A stretch of DNA of 64,000 nt from Nemertoderma westbladi. Its lineage: Eukaryota > Xenacoelomorpha > Nemertodermatida > Nemertodermatidae. This document shows positions 52,741 to 64,000 of the stretch, piece by piece. The stretch is from positions 41,087 to 105,086 of the forward strand of contig JAUCBJ010009115.1 in NCBI GenBank assembly GCA_032718475.1, in the 5' to 3' direction. The notes beneath the pieces were generated by a model. The model worked only from the letters and a program-made list of their open reading frames with translations. It had not been told where the DNA came from and ran no database searches. Made by a program: the position numbers and the translations under genes. Within the stretch, counting starts at the first letter, position 1, and the number at the start of each line of letters is the position of its first letter.

Positions 52741-55700
52741 ACAGATACAATAACAGCAGACCCTGATGTAAGTATACAAGAAATAACAGATACAATAACA
52801 GCAGACCCTGATGTAAGTATACAAGAAATAACAGATACAATACCGGCAGACCCTGATGTAAGTATACAAGAAATAACAGATACAATACCAGCAGACCCTG
52901 ATGTAAGTATACAAGGAATAACAGATACAATACCGGCAGACCCTGATGTAAGTATACAAGAAATAACAGATACAATACCAGCAGACCCTGATGTAAGTAT
53001 ACAAGAAATAACAGATACAATACCGGCAGACCCTGATGTAAGTATACAAGGAATAACAGATACAATAACAGCAGACCCTGATGTAAGTATACAAGGAATA
53101 ACAGATACAATACCGGCAGACCCTGATGTAAGTATACAAGAAATAACAGATACAATACCAGCAGACCCTGATGTAAGTATACAAGAAATAACAGATACAA
53201 TACCGGCAGACCCTGATGTAAGTATACAAGGAATAACAGATACAATAACAGCAGACCCTGATGTAAGTATACAAGGAATAACAGATACAATACCGGCAGA
53301 CCCTGATGTAAGTATACAAGAAATAACAGATACAATACCAGCAGACCCTGATGTAAGTATACAAGAAATAACAGATACAATACCGGCAGACCCTGATGTA
53401 AGTATACAAGGAATAACAGATACAATAACAGCAGACCCTGATGTAAGTATACAAGAAATAACAGATACAATACCGGCAGACCCTGATGTAAGTATACAAG
53501 AAATAACAGATACAATACCAGCAGACCCTGATGTAAGTATACAAGAAATAACAGATACAATAACAGCAGACCCTGATGTAAGTATACAAGGAATAACAGA
53601 TACAATAACAGCAGACCCTGATGTAAGTATACAAGAAATAACAGATACAATACCAGCAGACCCTGATGTAAGTATACAAGAAATAACAGATACAATACCG
53701 GCAGACCCTGATGTAAGTATACAAGAAATAACAGATACAATACCAGCAGACCCTGATGTAAGTATACAAGAAATAACAGATACAATAACAGCAGACCCTG
53801 ATGTAAGTATACAAGAAATAACAGATTACCAGCAGACCCTGATGTAAGTATACAAGAAATAACAGATACAATACCAGCAGACCCTGATGTAAGTATACAA
53901 GAAATAACAGATACAATAACAGCAGACCCTGATGTAAGTATACAAGGAATAACAGATACAATAACAGCAGACCCTGATGTAAGTATACAAGAAATAACAG
54001 ATACAATACCAGCAGACCCTGATGTAAGTATACAAGAAATAACAGATACAATACCAGCAGACCCTGATGTAAGTATACAAGGAATAACAGATACAATAAC
54101 AGCAGACCCTGATGTAAGTATACAAGAAATAACAGATACAATACCGGCAGACCCTGATGTAAGTATACAAGAAATAACAGATACAATAACAGCAGACCCT
54201 GATGTAAGTATACAAGGAATAACAGATACAATAACAGCAGACCCTGATGTAAGTATACAAGAAATAACAGATACAATACCAGCAGACCCTGATGTAAGTA
54301 TACAAGAAATAACAGATACAATACCAGCAGACCCTGATGTAAGTATACAAGAAATAACAGATACAATACCAGCAGACCCTGATGTAAGTATACAAGAAAT
54401 AACAGATACAATACCGGCAGACCCTGATGTAAGTATACAAGAAATAACAGATACAATACCGGCAGACCCTGATGTAAGTATACAAGAAATAACAGATACA
54501 ATAACAGCAGACCCTGATGTAAGTATACAAGAAATAACAGATACAATACCGGCAGACCCTGATGTAAGTATACAAGAAATAACAGATACAATACCGGCAT
54601 AACCTGATGTAAGTATACAAGAAATAACAGATACAATACCGGCATAACCTGATGTAAGTATACAAGAAATAACGGATACAATACCGGCAGACCCTGATGT
54701 AAGTATACAAGAAATAACAGATACAATACCGGCAGACCCTGATGTAAGTATACAAGAAATAACAGATACAATACCGGCATAACCTGATGTAAGTATACAA
54801 GAAATAACGGATACAATACCGGCAGACCCTGATGTAAGTATACAAGAAATAACAGATACAATACCGGCAGACCCTGATGTAAGTATACAAGAAATAACGG
54901 ATACAATAACAGCAGACCCTGATGTAAGTATACAAGAAATAACAGATACAATACCGGCAGACCCTGATGTAAGTATACAAGAAATAACAGATACAATACC
55001 GGCAGACCCTGATGTAAGTATACAAGAAATAACAGATACAATAACAGCAGACCCTGATGTAAGTATACAAGAATTAACAGATACAATACCGGCAGAACCT
55101 GATGTAAGTATACAAGAAATAACAGATACAATACCAGCAGACCCTGATGTAAGTATACAAGAAATAACAGATACAATAACAGCAGACCCTGATGTAAGTA
55201 TACAAGAAATAACAGATACAATACCGGCAGACCCTGATGTAAGTATACAAGAAATAACAGATACAATAACAGCAGACCCTGATGTAAGTATACAAGAAAT
55301 AACAGATACAATAACAGCAGACCCTGATGTAAGTATACAAGAATTAACAGATACAATACCGGCAGACCCTGATGTAAGTATACAAGAAATAACAGATACA
55401 ATAACAGCAGACCCTGATGTAAGTATACAAGAAATAACAGATACAATACCAGCAGACCCTGATGTAAGTATACAAGAATTAACAGATACAATACCGGCAG
55501 ACCCTGATGTAAGTATACAAGAAATAACAGATACAATAACAGCAGACCCTGATGTAAGTATACAAGAAATAACAGATACAATACCAGCAGACCCTGATGT
55601 AAGTATACAAGAAATAAAAGATACAATACCAGCAGACCCTGATGTAAGTATACAAGAAATAACAGATACAATTCCAGCAGACCTTGATGTAAGTATACAA

Positions 55701-58700
55701 GAAATAACAGATACAATACCGGCATAACCTGATGTAAGTATACAAGAAATAACGGATACAATACCGGCAGACCCTGATGTAAGTATACAAGAAATAACAG
55801 ATACAATACCGGCAGACCCTGATGTAAGTATACAAGAAATAACAGATAAAATAACAGCAGACCTTGATGTAAGTATACAAGAAATAACAGATACAATACC
55901 GGCATAACCTGATGTAAGTATACAAGAAATAACAGATACAATAACAGCAGACCCTGATGTAAGTATATAAGAAATAACAGATACAATACCAGCAGACCCT
56001 GATGTAAGTATACAAGAAATAAAAGATACAATAACAGCAGACCCTGATGTAAGTATACAAGAAATAACAGATACAATTCCAGCAGACCTTGATGTAAGTA
56101 TACAAGAAATAACAGATACAATACCGGCATAACCTGATGTAAGTATACAAGAAATAACGGATACAATACCGGCAGACCCTGATGTAAGTATACAAGAAAT
56201 AACAGATACAATACAGGCAGACCCTGATGTAAGTATACAAGAAATAACAGATACAATTCCAGCAGACCTTGATGTAAGTATACAAGAAATAACAGATACA
56301 ATACCGGCATAACCTGATGTAAGTATACAAGAAATAACGGATACAATACCGGCAGACCCTGATGTAAGTATACAAGAAATAACAGATACAATACCGGCAG
56401 ACCCTGATGTAAGTATACAAGAAATAACAGATAAAATAACAGCAGACCCTGATGTAAGTATACAAGAAATAACAGATACAATACCGGCAGACCCTGATGT
56501 AAGTATACAAGAAATAACAGATACAATACCGGCAGACCCTGATGTAAGTATACAAGAAATAACGGATACAATAACAGCAGACCCTGATGTAAGTATACAA
56601 GAAATAACAGATACAATACCGGCAGACCCTGATGTAAGTATACAAGAAATAACAGATACAATACCAGCAGACCCTGATGTAAGTATACAAGAAATAACAG
56701 ATACAATACCAGCAGACCCTGATGTAAGTATACAAGGAATAACAGATACAATACCGGCAGACCCTGATGTAAGTATACAAGAAATAACAGATACAATACC
56801 AGCAGACCCTGATGTAAGTATACAAGAAATAACAGATACAATACCGGCAGACCCTGATGTAAGTATACAAGGAATAACAGATACAATAACAGCAGACCCT
56901 GATGTAAGTATACAAGAAATAACAGATACAATAACAGCAGACCCTGATGTAAGTATACAAGAAATAACAGATACAATACCGGCAGACCCTGATGTAAGTA
57001 TACAAGAAATAACAGATACAATACCAGCAGACCCTGATGTAAGTATACAAGGAATAACAGATACAATACCGGCAGACCCTGATGTAAGTATACAAGAAAT
57101 AACAGATACAATACCAGCAGACCCTGATGTAAGTATACAAGAAATAACAGATACAATACCGGCAGACCCTGATGTAAGTATACAAGGAATAACAGATACA
57201 ATAACAGCAGACCCTGATGTAAGTATACAAGGAATAACAGATACAATACCGGCAGACCCTGATGTAAGTATACAAGAAATAACAGATACAATACCAGCAG
57301 ACCCTGATGTAAGTATACAAGAAATAACAGATACAATACCGGCAGACCCTGATGTAAGTATACAAGGAATAACAGATACAATAACAGCAGACCCTGATGT
57401 AAGTATACAAGAAATAACAGATACAATACCGGCAGACCCTGATGTAAGTATACAAGAAATAACAGATACAATACCAGCAGACCCTGATGTAAGTATACAA
57501 GAAATAACAGATACAATACCGGCAGACCCTGATGTAAGTATACAAGAAATAACAGATACAATAACAGCAGACCCTGATGTAAGTATACAAGAAATAACAG
57601 ATACAATACCGGCAGACCCTGATGTAAGTATACAAGAAATAACAGATACAATACCAGCAGACCCTGATGTAAGTATACAAGAAATAACAGATACAATAAC
57701 AGCAGACCCTGATGTAAGTATACAAGGAATAACAGATACAATAACAGCAGACCCTGATGTAAGTATACAAGAAATAACAGATACAATACCAGCAGACCCT
57801 GATGTAAGTATACAAGAAATAACAGATACAATACCGGCAGACCCTGATGTAAGTATACAAGAAATAACAGATACAATACCGGCAGACCCTGATGTAAGTA
57901 TACAAGAAATAACAGATACAATACCGGCAGACCCTGATGTAAGTATACAAGAAATAACAGATACAATACCAGCAGACCCTGATGTAAGTATACAAGAAAT
58001 AACAGATACAATACCAGCAGACCCTGATGTAAGTATACAAGAAATAACAGATACAATACCGGCAGACCCTGATGTAAGTATACAAGAAATAACAGATACA
58101 ATACCGGCAGACCCTGATGTAAGTATACAAGGAATAACAGATACAATAACAGCAGACCCTGATGTAAGTATACAAGAAATAACAGATACAATACCGGCAG
58201 ACCCTGATGTAAGTATACAAGAAATAACAGATACAATACCGGCAGACCCTGATGTAAGTATACAAGGAATAACAGATACAATACCAGCAGACCCTGATGT
58301 AAGTATACAAGAAATAACAGATACAATACCGGCAGACCCTGATGTAAGTATACAAGAAATAACAGATACAATACCGGCAGACCCTGATGTAAGTATACAA
58401 GAAATAACAGATACAATACCGGCAGACCCTGATGTAAGTATACAAGAAATAACAGATACAATACCGGCAGACCCTGATGTAAGTATACAAGAAATAACAG
58501 ATACAATAACAGCAGACCCTGATGTAAGTATACAAGGAATAACAGATACAATACCAGCAGACCCTGATGTAAGTATACAAGAAATAACAGATACAATACC
58601 AGCAGACCCTGATGTAAGTATACAAGAAATAACAGATACAATACCGGCAGACCCTGATGTAAGTATACAAGAAATAACAGATACAATACCGGCAGACCCT

Positions 58701-60400
58701 GATGTAAGTATACAAGAAATAACAGATACAATACCGGCAGACCCTGATGTAAGTATACAAGGAATAACAGATACAATAACAGCAGACCCTGATGTAAGTA
58801 TACAAGGAATAACAGATACAATAACAGCAGACCCTGATGTAAGTATACAAGAAATAACAGATACAATACCAGCAGACCCTGATGTAAGTATACAAGAAAT
58901 AACAGATACAATACAGCAGACCCTGATGTAAGTATACAAGAAATAACAGATACAATACCGGCAGACCCTGATGTAAGTATACAAGAAATAACAGATACAA
59001 TAACAGCAGACCCTGATGTAAGTATACAAGAAATAACAGATACAATACCAGCAGACCCTGATGTAAGTATACAAGAAATAACAGATACAATAACAGCAGA
59101 CCCTGATGTAAGTATACAAGGAATAACAGATACAATACCAGCAGACCCTGATGTAAGTATACAAGAAATAACAGATACAATAACAGCAGACCCTGATGTA
59201 AGTATACAAGAAATAACAGATACAATACCAGCAGACCCTGATGTAAGTATACAAGGAATAACAGATACAATACCGGCAGACCCTGATGTAAGTATACAAG
59301 AAATAACAGATACAATACCAGCAGACCCTGATGTAAGTATACAAGAAATAACAGATACAATACCGGCAGACCCTGATGTAAGTATACAAGGAATAACAGA
59401 TACAATAACAGCAGACCCTGATGTAAGTATACAAGAAATAACAGATACAATAACAGCAGACCCTGATGTAAGTATACAAGAAATAACAGATACAATACCG
59501 GCAGACCCTGATGTAAGTATACAAGAAATAACAGATACAATACCAGCAGACCCTGATGTAAGTATACAAGGAATAACAGATACAATACCGGCAGACCCTG
59601 ATGTAAGTATACAAGAAATAACAGATACAATACCAGCAGACCCTGATGTAAGTATACAAGAAATAACAGATACAATACCGGCAGACCCTGATGTAAGTAT
59701 ACAAGGAATAACAGATACAATAACAGCAGACCCTGATGTAAGTATACAAGGAATAACAGATACAATACCGGCAGACCCTGATGTAAGTATACAAGAAATA
59801 ACAGATACAATACCAGCAGACCCTGATGTAAGTATACAAGAAATAACAGATACAATACCGGCAGACCCTGATGTAAGTATACAAGGAATAACAGATACAA
59901 TAACAGCAGACCCTGATGTAAGTATACAAGGAATAACAGATACAATACCGGCAGACCCTGATGTAAGTATACAAGAAATAACAGATACAATACCAGCAGA
60001 CCCTGATGTAAGTATACAAGAAATAACAGATACAATACCGGCAGACCCTGATGTAAGTATACAAGGAATAACAGATACAATAACAGCAGACCCTGATGTA
60101 AGTATACAAGAAATAACAGATACAATACCGGCAGACCCTGATGTAAGTATACAAGAAATAACAGATACAATACCAGCAGACCCTGATGTAAGTATACAAG
60201 AAATAACAGATACAATAACAGCAGACCCTGATGTAAGTATACAAGGAATAACAGATACAATAACAGCAGACCCTGATGTAAGTATACAAGAAATAACAGA
60301 TACAATACCAGCAGACCCTGATGTAAGTATACAAGAAATAACAGATACAATACCGGCAGACCCTGATGTAAGTATACAAGAAATAACAGATACAATACCA
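52741..60400 (+). repeat. 180-bp four-unit higher-order repeat in three places
   Basis: A tetramer of 45-bp units (CAAGGA/AACAG, CAAGGA/ACCGG, CAAGAA/ACCAG, CAAGAA/ACCGG) recurs at 180-bp spacing at about 53041-53440, 57181-57420 and 59701-60100. The three blocks are offset by 4,136 and 2,519 bp. These are whole multiples of 45 minus the 4-nt deletion at 53821 and the 1-nt deletion near 58911, so they are copies of one block. Confidence 0.8.
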
Positions 60401-62240
60401 GCAGACCCTGATGTAAGTATACAAGAAATAACAGATACAATAACAGCAGACCCTGATGTAAGTATACAAGAAATAACAGATACAATACCAGCAGACCCTG
60501 ATGTAAGTATACAAGAAATAACAGATACAATACCGGCAGACCCTGATGTAAGTATACAAGAAATAACAGATACAATAACAGCAGACCCTGATGTAAGTAT
60601 ACAAGAAATAACAGATACAATAACAGCAGACCCTGATGTAAGTATACAAGAAATAACAGATACAATACCAGCAGACCCTGATGTAAGTATACAAGAAATA
60701 ACAGATACAATACCAGCAGACCCTGATGTAAGTATACAAGAAATAACAGATACAATACCAGCAGACCCTGATGTAAGTATACAAGAAATAACAGATACAA
60801 TACCGGCAGACCCTGATGTAAGTATACAAGAAATAACAGATACAATACCGGCAGACCCTGATGTAAGTATACAAGAAATAACAGATACAATAACAGCAGA
60901 CCCTGATGTAAGTATACAAGAAATAACAGATACAATACCGGCAGACCCTGATGTAAGTATACAAGAAATAACAGATACAATACCGGCATAACCTGATGTA
61001 AGTATACAAGAAATAACAGATACAATACCGGCATAACCTGATGTAAGTATACAAGAAATAACGGATACAATACCGGCAGACCCTGATGTAAGTATACAAG
61101 AAATAACAGATACAATACCGGCAGACCCTGATGTAAGTATACAAGAAATAACAGATACAATACCGGCATAACCTGATGTAAGTATACAAGAAATAACGGA
61201 TACAATACCGGCAGACCCTGATGTAAGTATACAAGAAATAACAGATACAATACCGGCAGACCCTGATGTAAGTATACAAGAAATAACGGATACAATAACA
61301 GCAGACCCTGATGTAAGTATACAAGAAATAACAGATACAATACCGGCAGACCCTGATGTAAGTATACAAGAAATAACAGATACAATACCGGCAGACCCTG
61401 ATGTAAGTATACAAGAAATAACAGATACAATAACAGCAGACCCTGATGTAAGTATACAAGAATTAACAGATACAATACCGGCAGAACCTGATGTAAGTAT
61501 ACAAGAAATAACAGATACAATACCAGCAGACCCTGATGTAAGTATACAAGAAATAACAGATACAATAACAGCAGACCCTGATGTAAGTATACAAGAAATA
61601 ACGGATACAATACCGGCAGACCCTGATGTAAGTATACAAGAAATAACAGATACAATAACAGCAGACCCTGATGTAAGTATACAAGAAATAACAGATACAA
61701 TAACAGCAGACCCTGATGTAAGTATACAAGAATTAACAGATACAATACCGGCAGACCCTGATGTAAGTATACAAGAAATAACAGATACAATAACAGCAGA
61801 CCCTGATGTAAGTATACAAGAAATAACAGATACAATACCAGCAGACCCTGATGTAAGTATACAAGAATTAACAGATACAATACCGGCAGACCCTGATGTA
61901 AGTATACAAGAAATAACAGATACAATAACAGCAGACCCTGATGTAAGTATATAAGAAATAACAGATACAATACCAGCAGACCCTGATGTAAGTATACAAG
62001 AAATAAAAGATACAATACCAGCAGACCCTGATGTAAGTATACAAGAAATAACAGATACAATTCCAGCAGACCTTGATGTAAGTATACAAGAAATAACAGA
62101 TACAATACCGGCATAACCTGATGTAAGTATACAAGAAATAACGGATACAATACCGGCAGACCCTGATGTAAGTATACAAGAAATAACAGATACAATACCG
62201 GCAGACCCTGATGTAAGTATACAAGAAATAACAGATAAAA
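54541..62240 (+). repeat. Duplicated block containing GCATAACCTG stop-bearing units (offset 6,389 bp)
   Basis: Units with CCGGCATAACCTG at about 54596, 54644 and 54777 reappear at about 60985, 61033 and 61166. GAATTAACAG units at 55072, 55333 and 55476 reappear at 61461, 61722 and 61865. The constant offset of 6,389 bp covers about 54.5-55.8 kb versus 60.9-62.2 kb. These units carry TAA in the exon E frame, so this part could not be translated in that frame. Confidence 0.8.
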
Positions 62241-64000
62241 TAACAGCAGACCCTGATGTAAGTATACAAGAAATAACAGATACAATTCCAGCAGACCTTG
62301 ATGTAAGTATACAAGAAATAACAGATACAATACCGGCAGACCCTGATGTAAGTATACAAGAAATAACAGATATAATAACAGCAGACCCTGATGTAAGTAT
62401 ACAAGAAATAAAAGATACAATTCCAGCAGACCCTGATGTAAGTATACAAGAAATAACAGATACAATACCGGCAGACCCTGATGTAAGTATACAAGAAATA
62501 ACAGATACAATACCAGCAGACCCTGATGTAAGTATACAAGAAATAACAGATACAATACCAGCAGACGCTGATGTAAGTATACAAGAAATAACAGATACAA
62601 TACCGGCAGACCCTGATGTAAGTATACAAGAAATAACAGATACAATAACAGCAGACCCTGATGTAAGTATACAAGAAATAACAGATACAATAACAGCAGA
62701 CCCTGATGTAAGTATACAAGAAATAACAGATACAATAACAGCAGACCCTGATGTAAGTATACAAGAAATAACAGATACAATACCAGCAGACCCTGATGTA
62801 AGTATACAAGAAATAACAGATACAATAACAGCAGACCCTGATGTAAGTATACAAGAAATAACAGATACAATAACAGCAGACCCTGATGTAAGTATACAAG
62901 AAATAACAGATACAATACCAGCAGACCCTGATGTAAGTATACAAGAAATAACAGATACAATACCGGCAGACCCTGATGTAAGTATACAAGAAATAACAGA
63001 TACAATAACAGCAGACCCTGATGTAAGTATACAAGAAATAACAGATACAATAACAGCAGACCCTGATGTAAGTATACAAGAAATAACAGATACAATAACA
63101 GCAGACCCTGATGTAAGTATACAATAAATAACAGATACAATACCGGCAGACCCTGATGTAAGTATACAAGAAATAACAGATACAATAACAGCAGACCCTG
63201 ATGTAAGTATACAAGAAATAACAGATACAATACCAGCAGACCCTGATGTAAGTATACAAGAATTAACAGATACAATACCGGCAGACCCTGATGTAAGTAT
63301 ACAAGAAATAACAGATACAATAACAGCAGACCCTGATGTAAGTATACAAGAAATAACAGATACAATACCAGCAGACCCTGATGTAAGTATACAAGAAATA
63401 ACAGATACAATACCAGCAGACCCTGATGTAAGTATACAAGAAATAACAGATACAATTCCAGCAGACCCTGATGTAAGTATACAAGAAATAACAGATACAA
63501 TACCAGCAGACCCTGATGTAAGTATACAAGAAATAACGGATACAATACCGGCAGACCCTGATGTAAGTATACAAGAAATAACAGATACAATACCGGCAGA
63601 CCCTGATGTAAGTATACAAGAAATAACAGATACAATAACAGCAGACCCTGATGTAAGTATACAAGAAATAACAGATACAATTCCAGCAGACCCTGATGTA
63701 AGTATACAAGAAATAACAGATACAATACCGGCAGACCCTGATGTAAGTATACAAGAAATAACAGATACAATAACAGCAGACCCTGATGTAAGTATACAAG
63801 AAATAACAGATACAATTCCAGCAGACCCTGATGTAAGTATACAAGAAATAACAGATACAATACCGGCAGACCCTGATGTAAGTATACAAGAAATAACAGA
63901 TACAATACCAGCAGACCCTGATGTAAGTATACAAGAAATAACAGATACAATACCAGCAGACCCTGATGTAAGTATACAAGAAATAACAGATACAATACCG

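Larger units (their letters stand above)
910..64000 (+). other. Partial gene model: coiled-coil / Ser-Arg-rich protein with satellite-filled introns
   Basis: Five exons (A 910-1015, B 9331-9435, C 9561-9836, D 9946-10065, E 19998-20221) give about 276 codons. Introns A-B, B-C and C-D are all phase 0 and join without stops. The D-E junction is out of phase with the strongest donor (see findings). Intron sizes are 8,315, 125, 109 and 9,932 nt, then more than 43,779 nt. The protein has alternating acidic/basic, Leu-rich helices in A, B, the start of C, D and the middle of E, separated by basic Ser/Arg/Pro-rich stretches in C and E. That mix is common in centrosomal, ciliary or cytoskeletal coiled-coil proteins, but no family signature is seen. 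No promoter, start codon or polyadenylation site can be assigned, and the gene runs out of the window on both sides. Confidence 0.75.
20222..64000 (+). repeat. 45-bp tandem array, about 970 copies, consensus splice donor in each unit; runs off the window
   Basis: Each unit is GTAAGTATACAAGAAATAAC, AGATACAATACCGGCAGACC, CTGAT. In exon E's frame it reads VSIQEITDTIPADPD. Common variants: ATACCGG/ATACCAG/ATAACAG (Pro/Thr), GACCCT to GACCTT or GAAACT, ACA to ACG, GATACA to GATATA, CAAGAA to CAAGGA (from about 38149 on), and GAAATA to GAATTA (55-55.5, 61-63 kb). Donor variants are rare: TTAAGT (23822, 26522), GAAAGT (24769, 28817), GTATGT (27692, 32287, 35707), GTAATT (34493, 46377), GTAACT (36607). 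The exon frame is open from 19998 to 28939. Thereafter indels and stop-creating substitutions appear. The + strand is A-rich and T-poor in every unit (20 A, 8 T of 45). No exon is found in 43.8 kb. Confidence 0.97.

Noticed and set aside
20118-63995. Minus-strand open frames of up to about 8,900 codons across the 45-bp array
   Set aside because: The unit is 45 bp and lacks a stop in all three minus-strand frames, so long frames are automatic. The peptides are low-complexity (Leu/Tyr/Cys- or Ser/Ile-rich), read through N, and have no splice or start context.
1016-64000. CRISPR array
   Set aside because: Units are head-to-tail repeats without unique spacers, in a eukaryotic gene with introns and no cas genes.
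20222-64000. Recursive splice sites in the 45-bp units
   Set aside because: Recursive sites need an acceptor directly joined to a donor (AG|GT). Here GGCAG and GTAAGT are separated by ACCCTGAT, and no pyrimidine tract precedes the AG.

Overview
The window is eukaryotic. It holds a piece of one plus-strand, intron-containing gene whose introns are filled with satellite DNA. Five exons (910-1015, 9331-9435, 9561-9836, 9946-10065, 19998-20221) have GT..AG borders. The first four share one continuous reading frame. They encode a charged, Leu/Glu/Lys-rich, probably coiled-coil protein broken by two Ser/Arg-Ser/Pro segments. I do not recognise the family. Intron density, TE-like debris and base composition suggest an animal, probably an invertebrate, but I cannot name the species. 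There is no sign of bacterial gene organisation. Neither the 5' nor the 3' end of the gene is in the window.

Layout. 1-909: upstream non-coding DNA with a small palindromic minisatellite and a 20-base C tract. 910-1015: exon A. 1016-9253: about 274 copies of a 30-bp repeat starting exactly at exon A's splice donor. 9254-9330: the short remainder of that intron with its acceptor. 9331-10065: exons B, C and D with two ordinary short introns (125 and 109 nt). 10066-19997: a 9.9-kb intron with a Helitron-like element built of ~145-bp repeats, a 5-kb array of a 63-bp repeat, and inverted, diverged copies of the ~145-bp repeat. 19998-20221: exon E. 20222-64000: about 970 copies of a 45-bp repeat running off the window end, interrupted by a 100-N assembly gap.

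The main observation is that both the 30-bp and 45-bp arrays were seeded at an exon-intron junction and carry a splice donor in every unit (CTG|GTAAATAT and GAT|GTAAGTAT). The GTAAGTAT form is complementary to eight consecutive bases of the U1 snRNA 5' end; the GTAAATAT form differs by one base. In the 45-bp array, the unit is 39 nt of exon E's 3' end plus the six donor bases, and every donor keeps the same phase. The exon frame stays open for about 193 units. Splicing at successive donors could therefore add multiples of the 15-residue unit VSIQEITDTIPADPD without changing frame. In the 30-bp array every downstream donor would instead include a stop codon. Whether this is a functional system (length-variable protein, U1 recruitment over a giant intron) or a by-product of satellite expansion needs RNA data.

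Very long open frames on the minus strand, up to thousands of residues, are artefacts: 30, 45 and 63 are all multiples of three, so any unit lacking a stop in a frame stays open indefinitely.
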